A stretch of DNA of 22,457 nucleotides. Source: an uncultured Dorea sp. (GTDB taxonomy: Bacteria > Bacillota > Clostridia > Lachnospirales > Lachnospiraceae). Below are positions 15,480 to 22,457 of the stretch, piece by piece. The position numbers were made by a program, and so were the translations under genes. Each line of letters starts with the position of its first letter. Position 1 is the first letter of the stretch. Below the pieces are notes generated by a model. It ran no database searches and was not told the DNA's origin. It was given only the letters and a program-made list of their open reading frames with translations. The DNA lies in NCBI GenBank assembly GCA_910584575.1, contig CAJUBG010000059.1:1-22457 (forward strand). Reading direction: 5' to 3'.

Positions 15480-15815
15480 CTAATCTATAATGGCATGAAG
15501 ACGGCCCAGATGCAGCATTGCGCTGTCAATCTCATGGTAATTTCTCTCTTTTGCACTCGCTCTGGCTATCACGACGATATCCAGTCCGCATCTATACCGT
15601 TCCTCTTGCAGTCTATAACTTTCCCTGATTAATCTTGTCAATCTATGTCTTACGATACTATTGCCTACTTTCTTACTTACAGAAATTCCTAACCGGTTCC
15701 TGCCGGTTCCATTCTCTAACACATACATTACCAGATACTTATTCGCACAGGATTTCCCTCTGCCATAGACATTCCGGAAATCCTGGTTCTTCTTCAATGA
15801 TTCGGAATACTTCAT
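15480..15815 (-). CDS. rnpA: Ribonuclease P protein component
   Basis: RnpA is the protein subunit of RNase P, which matures tRNA 5' ends. Starting at 15815 the protein has 111 residues. The central motif NRLGISVSKKVGNSIVRHRL continues into TRLIRES, the family's RNA-binding signature. The N-terminal MKYSESLKKNQDFRNVYGRG fits the usual 'L-K-K-N-x-x-F' opening, which favours this start over the in-frame ATG at 15830; GGATGG lies seven bases upstream. It lies downstream of rpmH across a hairpin and upstream of yidD, the conserved order. Confidence 0.94.
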   Translation of the reverse strand: MKYSESLKKNQDFRNVYGRGKSCANKYLVMYVLENGTGRNRLGISVSKKVGNSIVRHRLTRLIRESYRLQEERYRCGLDIVVIARASAKERNYHEIDSAMLHLGRLHAIID

Positions 15816-15842
15816 TCGCACACCATCCAATTTTTATAGAAG

Positions 15843-15865
15843 AAAAGGCCACATATATGCGGCCT
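15843..15865 (-). terminator. Hairpin/attenuator between rpmH and rnpA
   Basis: On the minus strand AGGCC (15865-15861) pairs with GGCCT (15850-15846) around a mostly self-complementary CATATATG core, followed by TTTTCTTC. The hairpin overlaps the rpmH stop codon (15866-15864). It could partially terminate transcription so that more L34 than RnpA is made; that role is inferred. Confidence 0.6.
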
Positions 15866-15998
15866 ACGCTGATAATCTTTTTCTTCCTTTTGCTCGTCTG
15901 CTAGCAAGAACTTTTCTTCCACCTTTGGTGCTCATCCTGGATCTGAATCCGTGGACTTTAGCCCTCTGTCTTTTCTTTGGCTGGAATGTCATTTTCAT
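15864..15998 (-). CDS. rpmH: 50S ribosomal protein L34
   Basis: The 44-residue protein begins MKMTFQPKKRQRAKVHGFRS and ends GRKRLSA, a clear L34 with the usual KKRxRxKxHGFRxRM core. It is very basic and part of the 50S subunit. The start at 15998 has GGAGGTGG about eight bases upstream. It is the first gene on the leftward side of oriC and has its own consensus promoter at 16063-16091, with a leader of roughly 55 nt containing the 13-base inverted repeat AGGGAGTTTCCCT. Confidence 0.97.
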   Translation of the reverse strand: MKMTFQPKKRQRAKVHGFRSRMSTKGGRKVLASRRAKGRKRLSA

Positions 15999-16062
15999 AG
16001 ATATCCACCTCCTTATATACTAAGGGAAACTCCCTACAAATTTTCCTAAGACATCAGCCTTG

Positions 16063-16091
16063 ATTATATAGAAAAAATGCGTCTGAGTCAA
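16063..16091 (-). promoter_or_regulatory. Consensus promoter of rpmH
   Basis: Minus-strand TTGACT (16091-16086), a 17-bp spacer and TATAAT (16068-16063) match the sigma-A consensus at eleven of twelve positions. This promoter probably drives rpmH-rnpA-yidD-yidC-jag. Confidence 0.88.
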
Positions 16092-16110
16092 GCTATTCCT
16101 GGATTTTTCT

Positions 16111-16240
16111 AAATTTATTTATCCACAAATTGTGGATAATATCCGGAATTTCTGTGGAAAAGACGTGGAAACAAATATTTTAGTCCTCAATTTCCTTGAA
16201 AAATTACAATTTTCCACTGTGTATTACGTTTTCCACATTG
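16111..16240. other. oriC: oriC, left part: DnaA-box cluster upstream of dnaA
   Basis: The 348-bp gap between rpmH and dnaA contains two perfect DnaA boxes in inverted orientation: TTATCCACA at 16119-16127 and its complement at 16131-16139. Together they form a 21-bp palindrome with a single central A. One-mismatch boxes (TTTTCCACA type) lie at 16153-16161 (minus) and 16229-16237 (plus), and further TTCCAC fragments surround them. The DNA is AT-rich, and gene direction diverges here. This matches the upstream half of the Bacillus-type bipartite origin and would also allow DnaA autoregulation. Confidence 0.88.
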
Positions 16241-16249
16241 ATTTAGAGA

Positions 16250-16278
16250 TTGCTTAATTTGCTATTTTGATGTAAAAT
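16250..16278 (+). promoter_or_regulatory. Probable dnaA promoter
   Basis: TTGCTT (16250-16255), a 17-bp spacer and TAAAAT (16273-16278) lie about 70 bp before the dnaA start. DnaA-box-like sites are just upstream, which fits autoregulation, though that is not shown by sequence alone. Confidence 0.55.
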
Positions 16279-16346
16279 AAGTAGGATAGCAAAACTGGGG
16301 TTATGATGTATATTTTGACATTAAGAGAGATTAGGAGTTTACTGTA

Positions 16347-17732
16347 ATGGATATTGTGAATGAAAAATGGCCGGAAATTATCGAGCATCTAAGGGTAGAA
16401 CATGAATTATCCAATGTCTCATTTACCACATGGATACAGCCCTTGAAGGTATATGAGATTATTGACAACACCGTGTTCATACTGGTGAATATGAATGCAA
16501 GCGTTGAATATATTGAAAAAAAATACCTTCTCCCTCTGAAAGTATGCATTTCTGAAGTTACGGGGATTGACTATGAAGTCGTATTTGTATCAGAGGACGA
16601 TTCCAGAATCAGTGAGATACGGAGTATGTCAGCAGATGCAAGCCATAAAAAAAAGACAAGGACCGCAAGTGAGAAGGCTGGCTTGAATCCCAAGTATACC
16701 TTTGATACCTTCGTGGTTGGCGGCAATAATAATTTTGCACATGCCGCTTCCCTTGCCGTGGCAGAATCTCCAGGCGAGGTGTATAATCCCTTATTCCTAT
16801 ATGGAGATGTTGGTCTTGGCAAGACTCATCTGATGCATTCCATTGCACATTTTATACTGAATAAGAATCCTAAGAAGAAGGTATTGTATGTCACAAGCGA
16901 GACATTTACCAATGAGTTGATTGAAGCCTTGAAAAAAGGTAAGACTGCGGATAACGAATCTGCCATGGCGCAGTTCCGTGACAAGTACCGCAACAATGAC
17001 GTCCTGCTGATTGACGATATCCAGTTTATTATCGGCAAAGAGAGTACCCAGGAGGAGTTTTTCCACACATTTAACCACCTCCACACCTCAGCCAAACAGA
17101 TTATTATCTCCAGTGATAAGCCTCCCAAGGATATAGAGACGCTGGAGGCGAGACTTCGTACCAGATTCGAGTGGGGATTGATTGCGGATATCTCTGCGCC
17201 TGACTATGAGACACGGATGGCTATCCTGCGCAGGAAGATTGAGCTGGACCATCTGGACAGGTACAACATTCCTGAGGATGTACTGACCTATATTGCCGAG
17301 AACATCAAATCCAACATTCGCGAGCTAGAAGGCTCACTTAATAAACTGATTGCCCTCTATAAGCTGAACAATCCGGAGACTATTGATATTCCTCTGGCTG
17401 CCGAGGCTTTGAAGGACATCATATCTTCTTATAACAATAGAGTCGTGACACCGGAATTGATTCTTGATATTGTATCCGACCATTTCAATATTACGATTGC
17501 CGACCTCAAGGGGAATAAGAGAAGCGCCAGTATCTCCGTACCCAGGCAGATCTGCATGTATCTGATGCGGACCCTGACTGAGACGCCGCTTCAGGCAATC
17601 GGTATCATCCTTGGCGGAAAAGATCACTCAACCATCAAGTATGGTGTGGAAAAGATTGAGAAAGAGATGGCGAAGGACGAGACCCTTCACAACACCATCA
17701 GTATTATTATGAAAAAGATTAATCCTGCTTAA
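16347..17732 (+). CDS. dnaA: Chromosomal replication initiator DnaA
   Basis: DnaA binds the flanking boxes and opens the origin. The protein has 461 residues with the four-domain layout: domain I (1-80), linker (about 85-112), AAA+ domain III starting at NPKYTFDTFVVG (114-125), and the DNA-binding domain IV (about 365-461). Walker A is GDVGLGKTH (153-161), Walker B LLIDDIQF (220-227), and the arginine-finger region is RLRTRFEWG. The DnaA signature GGKDHSTIKYG lies at 423-433. Position 154 is Asp where many DnaAs have Gly, in a variable slot of Walker A. AGGAG lies nine bases before the ATG. The gene opens the rightward run dnaA-dnaN-S4-recF-gyrB-gyrA. Confidence 0.98.
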   Translation: MDIVNEKWPEIIEHLRVEHELSNVSFTTWIQPLKVYEIIDNTVFILVNMNASVEYIEKKYLLPLKVCISEVTGIDYEVVFVSEDDSRISEIRSMSADASHKKKTRTASEKAGLNPKYTFDTFVVGGNNNFAHAASLAVAESPGEVYNPLFLYGDVGLGKTHLMHSIAHFILNKNPKKKVLYVTSETFTNELIEALKKGKTADNESAMAQFRDKYRNNDVLLIDDIQFIIGKESTQEEFFHTFNHLHTSAKQIIISSDKPPKDIETLEARLRTRFEWGLIADISAPDYETRMAILRRKIELDHLDRYNIPEDVLTYIAENIKSNIRELEGSLNKLIALYKLNNPETIDIPLAAEALKDIISSYNNRVVTPELILDIVSDHFNITIADLKGNKRSASISVPRQICMYLMRTLTETPLQAIGIILGGKDHSTIKYGVEKIEKEMAKDETLHNTISIIMKKINPA

Positions 17733-17740
17733 TGTGAATA

Positions 17741-17930
17741 ACATTGTGGACAACGTCGGGATAATGTGGAATAACTACTGGAAAATAATTTTCTAAGAAA
17801 CAAAAAAGTTTTTTTAGACAAGTTTTCACCACAACATCCACATCTTGTCTCTCACCAATCCACACAGTTATTCTAGCCGGAAACACTGTTAAATCCTGGG
17901 ATGGAGGTGGTTTTCCACTTTTCCACATCC
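17741..17930. other. oriC: oriC, right part: DnaA-box-like sites and candidate unwinding region
   Basis: The 270-bp dnaA-dnaN gap has two co-oriented box-like sites 20 bp apart on the minus strand, TTGTCCACA (17753-17745, one mismatch) and TATTCCACA (17773-17765, two mismatches). Directly after them comes an AT-rich tract (17781-17816) with GAAAATAATTTTC and A6-G-T7. Further TCCACA fragments occur at 17836-17880, and TTTTCCACA lies at 17919-17927. By analogy with Bacillus the tract is the DNA-unwinding element. I could not assign DnaA-trios with confidence. Confidence 0.72.
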
Positions 17931-18002
17931 CCTAATAAGAAGGAGACGGAATTCTTTAATACATAGATATATCCGTCTGCGCCTGAAAGGAGTTTTACAC
18001 AT

Positions 18003-19112
18003 ATGAAGATCATCTGCAGCAAAGCAAATCTTTCAAAGGGAGTCAGCACTGTATATAAGGCTGTACCCTCCAAGACTACAATGCCAATCCTGGAATGTAT
18101 CCTGATTGACGCTACCAACGATATTATAAGATTAACAGCTAATGATATGGAACTGGGAATACAGACGGATATTGAGGGAGTGATTGCAGAAAGAGGCATG
18201 ATTGCCATTGACGCAAAGATATTTTCTGAAATTGTGCGCAAGCTTCCGGACAATGAGATTAAGATAGAGACGAACGAGAATCTCCAGATGACGATTACCT
18301 GTGAGAAAGCAAAGTTCGATTTGTCAGGAAAGCCAGGAGAGGAGTTTTCTTATCTTCCGATAATTGAAAAAGATGAATCAATAGAAATATCTCAGTTTAC
18401 TTTGAAAGAAGTTATTAGACAAACTATTTTTTCTATTGCTGATATGGAGAGCAACAAATTAATGACGGGGGAATTATTTGAGATACGCGGCAATATATTG
18501 CGGGTAATTTCCCTTGACGGGCATCGTATTTCCATTCGCAGGATTGAGTTGAAGGATGAAGTAAGCGATAAGAAGCTAATCGTTCCCGGTAAGACATTGA
18601 TTGAGGTCAGCAAGATTCTGTCAGGAGAAGCAGAGAGTATGGTTGCTATCTCTTACACAAGTAATCATATTGTGTTTGAATTTGATAACACGGTTGTGGT
18701 GTCAAGGCTGATTGAAGGAGAGTATTTTAAGATTGACCAGATGTTATCCAACGATTATGAGACAAAGGTGAGAATCAACAAGAGGGAATTGCTGAACTGT
18801 ATCGACAGGGCGACCCTTCTGGTGAAGGAGGGGGATAAGAAGCCGATTATTATTAATATTGGCGACGAGGTGATGGAGCTTCGGATTAAGTCCCAGATAG
18901 GCTCTATGAATGAAGAAATTTTCATCAACAAAGAGGGAAAGGATCTTTTGATTGGTTTTAATCCTAAGTTCCTGATTGACGCCCTTCGTGTAATTGAGGA
19001 TGAAGAAGTAACGCTTTATCTGATGAATGCAAAGGCGCCGTGTTTCATTAAGGATGATGACGAGAGTTATATTTATCTGATTCTGCCTGTGAATTTTAAT
19101 GCGGCTGCATAG
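18003..19112 (+). CDS. dnaN: DNA polymerase III beta subunit (sliding clamp)
   Basis: The 369-residue protein forms the ring-shaped processivity clamp. The start MKIICSKANLSKGVSTVYKA, the first-repeat TTMPILECILIDA, the middle-domain LDGHRISIRR and the C-terminal AKAPCFIKDDDESYIYLILPV are all typical, and the three-repeat clamp architecture is complete with normal length. AAAGGAG precedes the ATG by about ten bases. It follows dnaA across the right half of oriC and is followed by the S4 gene after 13 bp. No clear dnaN promoter was recognised in the gap. Confidence 0.97.
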   Translation: MKIICSKANLSKGVSTVYKAVPSKTTMPILECILIDATNDIIRLTANDMELGIQTDIEGVIAERGMIAIDAKIFSEIVRKLPDNEIKIETNENLQMTITCEKAKFDLSGKPGEEFSYLPIIEKDESIEISQFTLKEVIRQTIFSIADMESNKLMTGELFEIRGNILRVISLDGHRISIRRIELKDEVSDKKLIVPGKTLIEVSKILSGEAESMVAISYTSNHIVFEFDNTVVVSRLIEGEYFKIDQMLSNDYETKVRINKRELLNCIDRATLLVKEGDKKPIIINIGDEVMELRIKSQIGSMNEEIFINKEGKDLLIGFNPKFLIDALRVIEDEEVTLYLMNAKAPCFIKDDDESYIYLILPVNFNAAA

Positions 19113-19125
19113 AGAGGTATAAAAA

Positions 19126-19335
19126 GTGGATGTTATTAGATTGAGAGACGAGTACATTAAGCTCGGACAGGCTTTAAAAGCCGCCGGACTGGTTGGCTCT
19201 GGTGCAGAGGCGAAGGAGGTTATTCTTAAGGGAGCCGTCAGTGTGAATGGGGAGACGGACGTAAGGAGAGGCCGCAAGCTGTATGCCGGAGATGTAATCA
19301 CTTTTAACGGGGAAGAAGTGAAAATTGAAGATTAA
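19126..19335 (+). CDS. yaaA: S4-domain RNA-binding protein (YaaA family)
   Basis: A 69-residue single S4 domain protein. The pattern LGQALKAAGLVGSGAEAKEV followed by GAVSVNGETDVRRGRKLYAGD is the S4 RNA-binding fold as found in the small YaaA/RlbA proteins between dnaN and recF of Firmicutes. An RNA or ribosome-assembly role is suggested for the family but is not well defined. The start is GTG (19126), with AGAGG eight bases upstream. The 3' end overlaps the start of recF by 11 bp. Confidence 0.92.
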   Translation: MDVIRLRDEYIKLGQALKAAGLVGSGAEAKEVILKGAVSVNGETDVRRGRKLYAGDVITFNGEEVKIED

Positions 19336-20416
19336 GTCTTTAAAGTTAAAGAATTACAGGAATTATAATCTTTTAAAACTTGATTTTGATGATGCTGCCA
19401 ATATATTCTATGGGGATAATGCGCAGGGCAAGACGAATATTTTAGAGGCAGTTTATCTTTCCGGAACCACTAAGTCCCATCGTGGGGCAAAAGACAGGGA
19501 GCTCATCCGTTTTGGGAAGGATGAAGCCCACATTGAGGCTGTGGTAGAAAAAAATGGTATTGATTACCAGCTTGATATGCATTTGAAAAAAAACGGGCCC
19601 AAAGGAATTGCCATTAATAAGATGCCGATTCGCAAGGCAAGCGAATTGTTTGGTATCGTGAATCTTGTTTTTTTCTCTCCGGAGGACCTTAATATTATTA
19701 AGAACGGGCCTTCCGAGAGAAGGAGATTTATCGACATGGAGTTATCTCAGCTTGACAAGGTGTACCTAAGCAATCTGTCCAATTACAACAGAATTGTGAA
19801 TCAGAGAAATCATCTTCTTAAGGAGATGCGCGGGGATAATGAGGGGAAGCTGAGAGATACGTTGGAAATCTGGGATATGCAGCTTATCCGGTATGGGAAT
19901 CAGCTTTTAGAACGAAGAATGGAATTCATACATGAGATTAACCAGATAATTTTTTCAATACATAGAAAGCTGACTGGCGGACGGGAGGAGATTCAAGTAA
20001 TCTATGAGCCCAGTAATGGGAGTCTTACATTAGAACAAGCATTATCAAAGAACAGGGAAAGAGATATACGTATAAAGAGTACGTCGGTAGGTCCCCACAG
20101 AGACGATGTGTGTTTTTTGGCGGGGGAGTTGGATATCAGACGTTTCGGGTCACAGGGCCAGCAGAGGACTGCCGCGCTTTCGCTAAAGCTTTCGGAGATT
20201 GAGTTAGTAAAGCAGACAGCAGGGGATACGCCTGTACTATTACTTGACGATGTTTTGTCTGAACTGGATAAACATAGGCAAAACTATCTATTAGACAGTA
20301 TAAATGATATACAGACGCTTATTACCTGTACAGGGGTAGAGGATTTTGTGAATCATCGTTTCTCTATAAACAAAGTGTTCCATGTCCATAACGGGCAGGT
20401 AACGAATGAAAACTAG
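19325..20416 (+). CDS. recF: DNA replication and repair protein RecF
   Basis: RecF is an SMC-like ATPase that helps load RecA at gaps via RecO/RecR. The protein has 363 residues. Walker A GDNAQGKT is at 30-37, the ABC signature region STSVGPHRDDV lies in the last third, and Walker B VLLLDDVLSELD is at 304-315. The start is TTG at 19325 (M-K-I-K-S-L-K-L), overlapping the S4 gene by 11 bp; GGGGAAG lies upstream inside that gene. The TTG is the only start that gives the complete N-terminal strand. The gene ends 10 bp before gyrB; the small remB/yaaB-type gene present at this point in Bacillus is absent. Confidence 0.96.
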   Translation: MKIKSLKLKNYRNYNLLKLDFDDAANIFYGDNAQGKTNILEAVYLSGTTKSHRGAKDRELIRFGKDEAHIEAVVEKNGIDYQLDMHLKKNGPKGIAINKMPIRKASELFGIVNLVFFSPEDLNIIKNGPSERRRFIDMELSQLDKVYLSNLSNYNRIVNQRNHLLKEMRGDNEGKLRDTLEIWDMQLIRYGNQLLERRMEFIHEINQIIFSIHRKLTGGREEIQVIYEPSNGSLTLEQALSKNRERDIRIKSTSVGPHRDDVCFLAGELDIRRFGSQGQQRTAALSLKLSEIELVKQTAGDTPVLLLDDVLSELDKHRQNYLLDSINDIQTLITCTGVEDFVNHRFSINKVFHVHNGQVTNEN

Positions 20417-20426
20417 GAGGAGAAGA

Positions 20427-22361
20427 ATGAGTACAGAGAGGGTACAGCATGAGTATGGTGCAGATGAGATTCAGATATTGGAGGGGCTTGAGGCGGTAAG
20501 AAAACGTCCTGGCATGTATATCGGAAGCACTTCATCGCGCGGGCTTCACCACCTTGTATATGAGATTGTGGATAACTCCGTGGACGAGGCGCTGGCGGGT
20601 TTCTGTGATACCATATTTGTGACCATCAATCAGGATAATTCTGTGACGGTTCTGGATAACGGCAGAGGGATTCCGGTAGGAATTAATCATAAAGCAGGGC
20701 TTCCGGCGGTGGAGGTGGTATTTACCGTTCTCCATGCAGGCGGAAAATTTGGGGGTGGAGGATACAAGGTATCAGGAGGACTTCATGGTGTGGGCGCCTC
20801 TGTCGTTAATGCACTGTCCAACTGGCTTGAGGTTGAAATCTGCCATGAAGGAAAGGTGTATAAACAGCGTTATGAGCGTGGAAAAGTTGTGGAAAAACTG
20901 GCGGTCATTGGGGAATGTGAGCCTGACAGGAGTGGTACGAAGGTTGTGTTCCTGCCGGATGATACGATTTTTGAAGATACGGTCTTTGATTATGACGTAT
21001 TAAAGCAGCGTTTCCGTGAGATGGCGTTTCTGACAAGAGGGCTTAAGATTGTGCTGCGGGATGAAAGGCCAGAGGACGGCGCGGTTGAAAAGACGTTCCA
21101 CTATGAGGGCGGAATCAAGGAGTTTGTGGCATACCTGAACCGGAGTAAGACGGCTCTCTATGAGGATATCATTTATTGCGAAGGGATGGTCAACAACGTA
21201 TCTGTCGAGGTAGCCATGCAGCATAATGACTCATATAGTGATAATACTTATGGCTTCGTCAACAATATTACTACTCCGGAGGGCGGAACTCACGTAGTAG
21301 GCTTCCGTAATGCTTTGACGAAAACATTTAACGATTATGCAAGAAAGAATAAATTGCTCAAAGACAGTGAGCAGAATCTTTCGGGGGAGGATATACGAGA
21401 AGGTCTGACAGCGATTATCAGCGTCAAGATTGAAGATCCTCAGTTTGAGGGACAGACGAAGCAGAAGCTTGGCAACAGCGAGGCAAGGGGCGCGGTTGAC
21501 AGCGTGGTGAGCAGGCAGCTTGAGATTTATCTGGAGCAGAATCCGGCTGTGGCAAAGCTTACGGTTGAAAAGTCTGTGATGGCCCAACGTGCCAGGGAAG
21601 CGGCAAGAAAAGCGCGTGAGCTGACCAGGAGAAAGTCAGCGTTGGACGGAATGTCCCTTCCGGGGAAATTAGCGGACTGCTCGGACAAAGATCCTACAAA
21701 GTGCGAGATTTATATCGTTGAGGGAGATTCCGCCGGCGGATCTGCCAAGACTGCCAGGGATCGGGCGACCCAGGCGATACTGCCGCTTCGGGGCAAGATT
21801 TTGAATGTGGAGAAGGCAAGGCTTGACCGGATCTATGGAAATGCAGAGATTAAGGCAATGATTACGGCTTTCGGAACAGGTATCCATGATGATTTTGACA
21901 TTTCAAAGCTTAGGTATCACAAGATTATTATCATGACGGATGCCGATGTTGACGGCGCCCATATCAGTACCTTATTATTGACGTTCCTTTATCGTTTTAT
22001 GCCTGATTTGATTAAAGAAGGATATGTTTATCTGGCGCAGCCGCCTCTTTATAAGCTGGAGAAGAATAAGAAGGTATGGTATGCATACAGTGATGAAGAA
22101 CTGGACAGCATCCTGAAGGATGTAGGGAGAGACGGGAATAATAAGATTCAGCGTTACAAAGGTCTTGGAGAGATGGACGCTGAGCAGCTCTGGGAGACGA
22201 CAATGGATCCAGAGCACAGGATTCTTTTAAAGGTCACGATGGACGAAGAAACAACGTCAGAGCTGGATCTTACATTTACAACGCTGATGGGGGATAAGGT
22301 AGAACCGAGACGTGAATTTATCGAAGAAAACGCGAAGTATGTAAAGAATCTGGATGTATAG
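20427..22361 (+). CDS. gyrB: DNA gyrase subunit B
   Basis: GyrB is the ATPase subunit of gyrase, which introduces negative supercoils. The start at 20427 has AGGAGG six bases upstream; the longer frame from 20406 would add seven residues lying across that ribosome binding site and overlapping recF. The protein has 644 residues. The GHKL ATPase shows EIVDNSVDEA (46-55), DNGRGIP and GGLHGVGASVVNALS. The TOPRIM domain has EGDSAGG (432-438) and DADVDG (505-510), and the C-terminal QRYKGLGEMDAEQLWETTMDP is typical. It is short enough to lack the insertion found in enterobacterial GyrB. Confidence 0.98.
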   Translation: MSTERVQHEYGADEIQILEGLEAVRKRPGMYIGSTSSRGLHHLVYEIVDNSVDEALAGFCDTIFVTINQDNSVTVLDNGRGIPVGINHKAGLPAVEVVFTVLHAGGKFGGGGYKVSGGLHGVGASVVNALSNWLEVEICHEGKVYKQRYERGKVVEKLAVIGECEPDRSGTKVVFLPDDTIFEDTVFDYDVLKQRFREMAFLTRGLKIVLRDERPEDGAVEKTFHYEGGIKEFVAYLNRSKTALYEDIIYCEGMVNNVSVEVAMQHNDSYSDNTYGFVNNITTPEGGTHVVGFRNALTKTFNDYARKNKLLKDSEQNLSGEDIREGLTAIISVKIEDPQFEGQTKQKLGNSEARGAVDSVVSRQLEIYLEQNPAVAKLTVEKSVMAQRAREAARKARELTRRKSALDGMSLPGKLADCSDKDPTKCEIYIVEGDSAGGSAKTARDRATQAILPLRGKILNVEKARLDRIYGNAEIKAMITAFGTGIHDDFDISKLRYHKIIIMTDADVDGAHISTLLLTFLYRFMPDLIKEGYVYLAQPPLYKLEKNKKVWYAYSDEELDSILKDVGRDGNNKIQRYKGLGEMDAEQLWETTMDPEHRILLKVTMDEETTSELDLTFTTLMGDKVEPRREFIEENAKYVKNLDV

Positions 22362-22374
22362 AAGGAGAATGACG

Positions 22375-22457
22375 ATGGAAGACAATATTTTTGATAAAGT
22401 CCATGAAGTGGATTTGAAAAAGACGATGGAAAACTCCTATATCGACTATGCCATGAG
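22375..22457 (+). CDS. gyrA: DNA gyrase subunit A, 5' end only
   Basis: The frame from 22375 begins MEDNIFDKVHEVDLKKTMEN and continues SYIDYAM to the window edge. V-x-L-K-K-T-M-E-x-S-Y-I-D-Y-A-M is the conserved opening of GyrA, just before the DNA-gate domain. GGAG lies seven bases before the ATG, and the gap to gyrB is 13 bp, so the two subunits are cotranscribed. The rest of the gene lies outside the window. Confidence 0.95.
   Translation, partial: MEDNIFDKVHEVDLKKTMENSYIDYAM

Noticed and set aside
17781..17816. Rho-independent terminator after dnaA (A6-G-T7 and GAAAATAATTTTC)
   Set aside because: The inverted repeats have almost no GC pairs, and the place beside DnaA boxes fits an unwinding element better.

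Overview
This window is the chromosomal replication origin neighbourhood of a low-to-mid GC Firmicute, most likely a member of the Lachnospiraceae (class Clostridia). The evidence is the classical Gram-positive origin gene order (gyrA-gyrB-recF-S4 protein-dnaN-dnaA, oriC, rpmH-rnpA-yidD-yidC-jag-mnmE-mnmG-rsmG-parA-parB), consensus Bacillus-type parS sites, DnaA boxes of the TTATCCACA type, and proteins that look like DUF3881 and DUF4446 members, the former (from memory) being typical of Lachnospiraceae.

Layout, left to right. Positions 1-332 hold the first four codons of a leftward gene cut by the window edge, its probable promoter, an upstream cluster of GATTAGC motifs, and the terminator of a tRNA-Arg(CCT) gene (333-406) with a consensus promoter. 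A large secreted cell-wall hydrolase (498-3041; Asp/Gly/Asn-rich tandem repeats, two SH3-like segments, NlpC/P60 and 3D domains) follows, then a DUF3881 gene. Next comes a tight leftward cluster parA-parB-DUF4446-serS, whose serine-tRNA ligase carries archaeal/eukaryal-like motifs. Two perfect parS sites lie in the region upstream of parA. One falls in the 5' leader of the only rightward gene left of the origin, a membrane-anchored alpha/beta-hydrolase-fold protein that appears to lack its catalytic histidine. A 17-bp hairpin separates it from the convergent rsmG. The leftward rsmG, mnmG, mnmE, jag, yidC, yidD, rnpA and rpmH genes then lead to oriC.

The origin is bipartite: DnaA-box clusters lie in the rpmH-dnaA gap (15999-16346) and in the dnaA-dnaN gap (17733-18002), the latter next to an AT-rich tract that is the likely unwinding element. 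Rightward genes are dnaA, dnaN, an S4-domain gene, recF, gyrB and the first codons of gyrA.

Together the genes cover replication initiation (dnaA, oriC), the clamp (dnaN), repair (recF), supercoiling (gyrA/B), origin segregation (parA, parB, parS), ribosome and tRNA maturation (rpmH, rnpA, rsmG, mnmE, mnmG, serS, tRNA-Arg) and membrane-protein insertion (yidC, yidD). Gene direction switches at oriC so that nearly all genes run with the fork; the hydrolase is the exception. I found no phage, transposon, CRISPR array or obviously new multi-gene system. The unusual points are individual: the hydrolase/parS arrangement, the serS subtype, a YidC groove-arginine substitution, the repeat-bearing wall hydrolase, and the motif cluster at the left edge.
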